Shown here: one piece after another, positions 58,385 to 64,000 of the stretch
Position numbering within the stretch: position 1 is the stretch's first letter
Layout of the letters: each line of letters begins with the position of its first letter
From: Cryobacterium cheniae
Lineage (GTDB): Bacteria > Actinomycetota > Actinomycetes > Actinomycetales > Microbacteriaceae
NCBI RefSeq assembly: GCF_004403395.1
Contig: NZ_SOGN01000044.1
Location: 186,446-250,445, forward strand
Length of the DNA stretch: 64,000 bases
Direction of reading: 5' to 3'
Program-made: the position numbers and the translations under genes
The notes under the pieces: model-generated
What the model saw: only the letters and a program-made list of their open reading frames with translations
Databases searched by the model: none
What the model was told of the DNA's origin: nothing

Positions 58385-59415
58385 TGCGGGGCGAGGATGC
58401 GGTCGAGGCCGCGGTTGATCTGGCGGGCCCAGAGCGGTCCTCGGTAGAGGAAACCGGTGTAGCCCTGCACCAGAGTCGCGCCGGCGGCGAGGCGTTCGGC
58501 CACGTGTTCCGCGGTCTCCACGCCGCCGACCGAGATGACACAGAGGTCACCGGGAACGGACTCCCGGATCACGCGCAGCACGGCCAGGGAACGGGCTCGG
58601 AGCGGGGCACCGGAGAGACCTCCGGTGCCGGCGGCCTCGACGGTTGCGGCATCCGTTTTCAGTCCGGCGCGGGAAATCGTGGTGTTCGTGGCGATGATGC
58701 CGTCCAGACCCAACTCCACGACGAGTTCGGCGATCCGGGTCACTTCCGTATCGGCAAGGTCAGGGGCGATTTTCACCAGCAGGGGCGTGGCGCCGGCCTC
58801 GGCCTTGACCGCCCTGAGCAGCGGAGCGAGCTGGTCGAGTTCCTGCAGTCCGCGTAGCCCGGGCGTGTTGGGCGAGCTGACGTTGACGACGAGGTAGTCG
58901 GCCAGGGGGGCGAGCAGGGCGGCGCTGATGAGGTAGTCGGCGGTGGCGTCCTCGACGGCGGTGACGCGGCTCTTGCCGATGTTGATGCCCAGGATCGGGC
59001 GAGAGGAAACGGAGCGAACCCGCGCGAGGCGCACCCGGGCGGCACGGGCGCCGAAGTTATTGAAGCCCATCCGGTTGACGACCGCACGGTCGGGGATCAG
59101 GCGGAACAGTCGCGGCGTGGGGTTGCCGGGCTGTGGGACCGCGGTGATGGTGCCGACCTCCACGTGCCCGAACCCGAGCTGGCCGAGCCCGATGACGGCT
59201 TCGCCGTCCTTGTCGAAGCCGGCGGCCAGTCCGAACGGCGACGGGAAGCGCAGGCCCAAGGCGTCGACACCGAGGTCGGTGCGCGGGCGGGTGAAGCGGT
59301 GCACGACCCGGCCAATGCCGAGCGTGGGCAGCGCCCGGATCACGCTGAAGGCCAGGTGGTGAGCTCGTTCGGGGTCGAGACGGGCCAGGACGAGCGAGAA
59401 GATCAGCGGATACAC
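58369..59415 (-). CDS. pyrD: Dihydroorotate dehydrogenase (quinone, class 2)
   Basis: Membrane-associated FMN enzyme of pyrimidine synthesis using quinone; 348 aa. N-terminal helix segment PLIFSLVLARLDPERAHHLAF marks the class 2 form. FMN/orotate-binding motifs are NRMGFNNFGA, VNVSSPNTPGLR (class 2 catalytic Ser), VKIAPDL, ATNTTISR and VGGVETAEH. GTG 59415 is chosen because homology begins there; it follows the nrdR stop by 8 nt. Confidence 0.94.
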   Translation of the reverse strand: MYPLIFSLVLARLDPERAHHLAFSVIRALPTLGIGRVVHRFTRPRTDLGVDALGLRFPSPFGLAAGFDKDGEAVIGLGQLGFGHVEVGTITAVPQPGNPTPRLFRLIPDRAVVNRMGFNNFGARAARVRLARVRSVSSRPILGINIGKSRVTAVEDATADYLISAALLAPLADYLVVNVSSPNTPGLRGLQELDQLAPLLRAVKAEAGATPLLVKIAPDLADTEVTRIAELVVELGLDGIIATNTTISRAGLKTDAATVEAAGTGGLSGAPLRARSLAVLRVIRESVPGDLCVISVGGVETAEHVAERLAAGATLVQGYTGFLYRGPLWARQINRGLDRILAPHAPRD

Positions 59416-59423
59416 GGGGTCGC

Positions 59424-59948
59424 CTAGGACTCGGCCGGGCGGTCGGCGCCCGCGGCAGTGTCGGTGCCGGTGCCGGTGCCGGTGCCGTGCTCGGTACGGG
59501 ACCCGTGCTCGGTGCGCAGCCGGGCGATCGCCGCCTCGAAGTCCTCGAGCGAATCGAACGCCTGGTAGACACTCGCGAACCGCAGGTAGGCCACCTCGTC
59601 GAGTTCGCGCAGCGGCGGAAGGATCGCGAGGCCGACCTCGTTCGCCTTCACCTGCGACGCACCGGTCTGCCGGATGGTCTCCTCCACCCGCTGGGCGAGC
59701 ATGGCCAGGTCGGAATCCGTCACCGGACGACCCTGGCAGGCCTTGCGCACGCCGGTCACGATCTTGTCCCGGCTGAACGGTTCGACGACTCCGCTGCGCT
59801 TGACGATGTTCAGGCTGGCGGTCTCGGTGGTGCTGAACCGTCGCCCGCATTCGGGGCACTGTCTGCGTCGGCGGATGGAAAGCCCGTCGTCACTCGTGCG
59901 CGAGTCGATGACTCGGGAGTCCGGGTGGCGGCAGAACGGGCAGAACAT
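59424..59948 (-). CDS. nrdR: Transcriptional repressor NrdR
   Basis: Zinc-ribbon/ATP-cone repressor of ribonucleotide reductase genes; 174 aa. The zinc ribbon reads CPFC ... CPECGRRF. The ATP-cone contains [15 protein letters not shown]-like: here [16 protein letters not shown]. The C-terminus is longer than usual, with a repeated [10 protein letters not shown] stretch from hexamer repeats. Between hisD and pyrD on the same strand; NrdR targets elsewhere cannot be judged here. Confidence 0.95.
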   Translation of the reverse strand: MFCPFCRHPDSRVIDSRTSDDGLSIRRRRQCPECGRRFSTTETASLNIVKRSGVVEPFSRDKIVTGVRKACQGRPVTDSDLAMLAQRVEETIRQTGASQVKANEVGLAILPPLRELDEVAYLRFASVYQAFDSLEDFEAAIARLRTEHGSRTEHGTGTGTGTDTAAGADRPAES

Positions 59949-59960
59949 CGTGGGGCCAGC

Positions 59961-61274
59961 CTACAGGCCGGGAGCGAAGCGGGCCGTGACGGCGTCGCCG
60001 TGCGCGGGCAGCGCCTCGGCCGTGGAGAGGGCCGCGATGTGGTCGGCGACCTCGCGCAGGGCCTCCCGACTGTACGTGACGACCTGCTGGGGGCGCAGGA
60101 AGGTGTAGGCGCCGAGTCCGGAGGAGAACCGGGCCTGGCCGCCGGTGGGCAGCACATGGTTCGAGCCGGCCACGTAGTCGCCGAGGCTCACGGGCGAATG
60201 CGGGCCGAGGAAGATGGCGCCGGCGTTCTCGATCAGCGTGAGCACGGCATCCGGGTCGCTCGTTTGGATCTCGAGGTGCTCGGGGCCGAACGCGTTGCTG
60301 AACGCGGCCGCGGCGGTCAGGTCGTCCACGAGCACGATCCCCGACTGGCGTCCGTTCAGGGACGCGGTGACCCGGGTGCTGTGGGTCGTGCTCTGCATCA
60401 GGTCGGCCAGGTGCAGAGCGACCGCATCGGCCAGCTCCACCGAATCGGTGACGAGCATGGCGGCGGCCAGTTCGTCGTGCTCGGCCTGGCTGACCAGGTC
60501 GGCCGCGACGAGACGGGGGTCGGCGGACGCATCCGCGATGACCAGGATGTCGGTCGGGCCGGCCTCGGAGTCGATGCCGGTCACCCCGCGCACGAGGCGC
60601 TTGGCGGCGGCCACATAGACGTTGCCGGGGCCGGTGACGAGCTGAACCGGGTCGAGGCCCAGCCCGGGAACGCCGTAGGCGAAGGCGCCGACCGCGCCGG
60701 CACCGCCCATGGCGTAGATCTCGTCGATGCCGAGCAGTCCCGCCACCGCGAGGATGGTGGGGTGCACGCGGCCGTCGCAGTCGCTCTGCGGCGGCGACGC
60801 CAGCGCGATCGAGGACACGCCGGCGATCTGGGCGGGTACCACGTTCATCACGACGCTCGAGGGGTAGACGGCCTTGCCGCCGGGCACGTACAGGCCGACC
60901 CGGTTGATCGGCTGCCAGCGCTGCGTGATCGTGGCGCCGTCGGCGATCGTGGTGGTCACCTGAGGCGGAACCTGGGCTGCGCTGGCGATGCGCACCCGGC
61001 GGATGGTTTCCTCGATGGCCGTGCGCACGGCGGGATCGAGCCCGGCCAGCGCCTCGGCGACGTGGGACGCGGGAACGCGCAGATGGGACGGACGCACCCG
61101 GTCGAGGCGTTCCGCCTGGTCGAGGAGGGCGTCCTCGCCTCGGGCCCGCACATCGTCGATCAATTCGGCTGCGACGTCGCTGGCGGCGGTCACATCGGTG
61201 AGCGCGCGCGGGACGGCTGCAAGCAATTCCGCCGGAGTGGGCCGGGTCCCTCGGAGGTCAATAGTCTGGATCAT
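59961..61274 (-). CDS. hisD: Histidinol dehydrogenase
   Basis: NAD-dependent zinc enzyme converting histidinol to histidine; 437 aa. Signature segments are VGLYVPGGKAVYPSSVVMNVVPA (in pieces), DEIYAMGGAGAVGAFAYG, LVSQAEHDELAAAMLVT and GPHSPVSLGDYVAGSNHVLPT. A TAGGCT box 8 nt before the ATG suggests a leaderless start. Normal length; stands apart from other his genes in this window. Confidence 0.96.
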   Translation of the reverse strand: MIQTIDLRGTRPTPAELLAAVPRALTDVTAASDVAAELIDDVRARGEDALLDQAERLDRVRPSHLRVPASHVAEALAGLDPAVRTAIEETIRRVRIASAAQVPPQVTTTIADGATITQRWQPINRVGLYVPGGKAVYPSSVVMNVVPAQIAGVSSIALASPPQSDCDGRVHPTILAVAGLLGIDEIYAMGGAGAVGAFAYGVPGLGLDPVQLVTGPGNVYVAAAKRLVRGVTGIDSEAGPTDILVIADASADPRLVAADLVSQAEHDELAAAMLVTDSVELADAVALHLADLMQSTTHSTRVTASLNGRQSGIVLVDDLTAAAAFSNAFGPEHLEIQTSDPDAVLTLIENAGAIFLGPHSPVSLGDYVAGSNHVLPTGGQARFSSGLGAYTFLRPQQVVTYSREALREVADHIAALSTAEALPAHGDAVTARFAPGL

Positions 61275-61282
61275 CGCGTTCC

Positions 61283-61288
61283 AGCCTA
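61283..61288 (-). promoter_or_regulatory. Candidate -10 box of hisD (leaderless)
   Basis: TAGGCT on the minus strand, 8 nt before the hisD ATG; no Shine-Dalgarno. Inferred from spacing. Confidence 0.4.
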
Positions 61289-61346
61289 GCCATCAACTCC
61301 CACCCACCGGGAATAGGCTGAACGCCGAGGAGATTGATTCAGTCAC

Positions 61347-61889
61347 ATGAGCGACACCGAAGCACCCCCGCCCGCCACCGCACCTCTGGTCGAGGACCCC
61401 AGAGCACCGCTGGATCTGGCCGCCTTCAAGCACGCGTTTCGGCGTCACGCCGCCGGCGTCGCCGTGATCACCGCGCTGCGACCGGACGGCACCCCGGTGG
61501 GCTTCACGGCCACGTCGCTGGCGTCGCTGTCGTCGGTTCCGCCGCTGGCCACGTTCAACATGGCGCGATCGGCCAGCACCTGGCCGGCCATCGCCGAGAG
61601 CGACCGAGTCGTCATCCACATCCTCGGGGCGCGCGGCCGGGCCGTCGCCGAGGTGATGTCGGGTCCCGCGGACCAGCGCTTCATCGGCGACCACTGGCAG
61701 CCAGGACCTCACGGCCTTCCCGTGCTGACGTGCGTCACCTCGTGGATGGTCGGGCGCGTCATCGAGCGCACGCTGGTGCACAACAGTGCCGTCGTGGTCG
61801 TGAAGATCGAGGAAGGCGGCCTGGGCGAGAACGACGAGGCCCTGCTGTACTACGAGCGCACCTACCGCGTGCCCGGCGCCGAAGCCTAG
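61347..61889 (+). CDS. Flavin reductase-like domain protein
   Basis: 180 aa, FMN-binding split barrel. Family features are FRRHAAGVAVITALRPDGTPVGFTATSL (in pieces), LATFNMARSASTWPAI and the distal NSAVVVVKI. Such proteins supply reduced flavin to monooxygenases or reduce other substrates. GAGGAG lies before the ATG. It ends in a CTAG shared with the stop codon of the converging acyltransferase gene. Confidence 0.9.
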   Translation: MSDTEAPPPATAPLVEDPRAPLDLAAFKHAFRRHAAGVAVITALRPDGTPVGFTATSLASLSSVPPLATFNMARSASTWPAIAESDRVVIHILGARGRAVAEVMSGPADQRFIGDHWQPGPHGLPVLTCVTSWMVGRVIERTLVHNSAVVVVKIEEGGLGENDEALLYYERTYRVPGAEA

Positions 61890-62668
61890 CCCCGGGTATC
61901 GGCCGCCCTCGCCTCGTCGCGGAGCCGGCGCCGCTCCGCCTCGGCCACGGCGGCCTCCTCCGGCGTGGGCGCGGTGCCACCCAGGTGGCGCGGCTGCCAC
62001 CACTGGCCGGCACCGTCCACCGGGTAGGCCTTCTGCAGGCCGTCGACGAGGCCCTGCAGGTTATCGTGGAGGGCCAGCGTCATGGACTGCGTGTCCTCCC
62101 CCGCGGCGACCGGGAACGGCTCGCCGACGGCGAAACGGACGGGCACGCCGAAAACCTCGCGCAGGACCGGCTTGTGGTTCTTGGTGAGCACCCGGTGCCC
62201 GCCCCACACCGCGATCGGGATCACCGGAACCCCGGCCTCGGCCGCCATCCGGATGGCACCCGACTTCAGCTCGCGCACGGTGAAGGAGGTGTTCACGCCG
62301 CCTTCCGGGAACACGCCGAGCAGTTCGCCCGCCCGCAGAGCGGTCACCGCCTGACCGTAGGCCTCCGCTCCGGCCTTCATGTCGACCGAGATGTGCCGCA
62401 TGCCGCGCAGCAGCACGCCGACGAGCTTCTGGTCGAACGCGCCCTTCTTGGCCATGAAACGGATGTGACGGCGGTTCTTGTGCCACAGCATCCACTCGAC
62501 CAGGGCGAAGTCCATGTAGCCGAAGTGGGTGATCGCCAGCACCGCTCCCCCGGCGTCCGGCAGATTTTTCAGACCGGTCACCGATGGCTTCAGCCGCAGC
62601 AGGCCGAACACGGCCCGCCCGGCCAGAATCGCCGTGGTGTACAGAGGTTCGCGCGTGCCTGTGCTCAT
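61886..62668 (-). CDS. 1-acyl-sn-glycerol-3-phosphate acyltransferase family protein
   Basis: Membrane-associated PlsC-type acyltransferase of phospholipid synthesis; 260 aa. The catalytic HX4D is ITHFGYMDFAL, with a glycerol-3-phosphate-binding segment FPEGGVNTSF and later IPIAVWGG. An N-terminal helix (AGRAVFGLLRL) and a charged C-terminus (EAERRRLRDEARA) are seen. The exact acyl acceptor is unproved. Convergent with the flavin reductase, divergent from the UvrA-like gene. Confidence 0.9.
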   Translation of the reverse strand: MSTGTREPLYTTAILAGRAVFGLLRLKPSVTGLKNLPDAGGAVLAITHFGYMDFALVEWMLWHKNRRHIRFMAKKGAFDQKLVGVLLRGMRHISVDMKAGAEAYGQAVTALRAGELLGVFPEGGVNTSFTVRELKSGAIRMAAEAGVPVIPIAVWGGHRVLTKNHKPVLREVFGVPVRFAVGEPFPVAAGEDTQSMTLALHDNLQGLVDGLQKAYPVDGAGQWWQPRHLGGTAPTPEEAAVAEAERRRLRDEARAADTRG

Positions 62669-62786
62669 ACCTCAAGGCTACGACCTGCATGGGGGAATTC
62701 GCTCTCAACGCGGCGCTTACCCCAGGCATAAACTCCACTGACACTGGATTCATCGACGACGGCACCGGCCACCAGAGGGAGACACG

Positions 62787-64000
<1,214 letters not shown>

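Overview
The window is 64 kb of high-GC actinobacterial chromosome. Gene content and order point to Microbacteriaceae. Supporting blocks are recO-uppS-dsbA-dus-dgt-dnaG, hrcA-dnaJ-rsmE-HIT-phoH-ybeY-CBS-era-leuA, the lepA/hemW and rpsT/holA/comEC/comEA/leuS blocks, and hisD-nrdR-pyrD. The genus is not determined; a Cryobacterium-like organism is only a guess. Almost everything is chromosomal housekeeping. I saw no prophage, insertion sequence, CRISPR array or integron.

Layout. 1-2.5 kb: partial DMT-type transporter, def (peptide deformylase), a DesK/NarL-type histidine kinase that lacks the usual phospho-acceptor His, and tRNA-Asn. 2.5-10 kb: a peptide/nickel-type ABC importer (binding protein, two permeases, fused double ATPase), an additional divergent ATPase, and a 2-hydroxyacid dehydrogenase. 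10-17 kb: tightly coupled recO, uppS, a FrnE-like DsbA, a 42-residue Cys-rich peptide, dus, dgt and dnaG. 17-20.6 kb: TRIC-type channel, a hypothetical protein, and leuA with a leucine leader peptide and attenuator hairpin. 20.6-28.8 kb: the era to hrcA stress/RNA-metabolism cluster with a CIRCE-like site, then two DUF4870 proteins. 28.8-34.5 kb: hemW, DUF1990, lepA, a small membrane protein, an alpha/beta hydrolase and rpsT. 34.5-45 kb: holA, comEC, two inserted genes, comEA, leuS and pabB. 45-53 kb: dedA and the cytochrome bd cluster cydABDC, divergent from a BlaI/M56-peptidase regulatory pair, with two operator-like palindromes between them. 53-57 kb: an OpuA/ProU-type compatible-solute ABC transporter with a TetR regulator. 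57-64 kb: an App1-like phosphatase, pyrD, nrdR, hisD, a flavin reductase, an acyltransferase and the start of a short UvrA-like ATPase.

Genes are densely packed, and 4-bp ATGA/GTGA overlaps suggest much translational coupling. Many genes with an upstream gap have a TAnnnT-type -10 box 6-8 nt before the start codon and no Shine-Dalgarno, which suggests leaderless mRNAs. The best candidates for less-described biology are: the Cys-rich micropeptide coupled to DsbA; the BlaI/M56 pair facing cydABDC; the pseudo-kinase; the ATPase without an H-loop His; two long palindromes lying between divergent genes, where they cannot be ordinary terminators; and the in-frame tandem repeats in comEC and cydD. 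All functional statements rest on reading motifs by eye; no database search was run.
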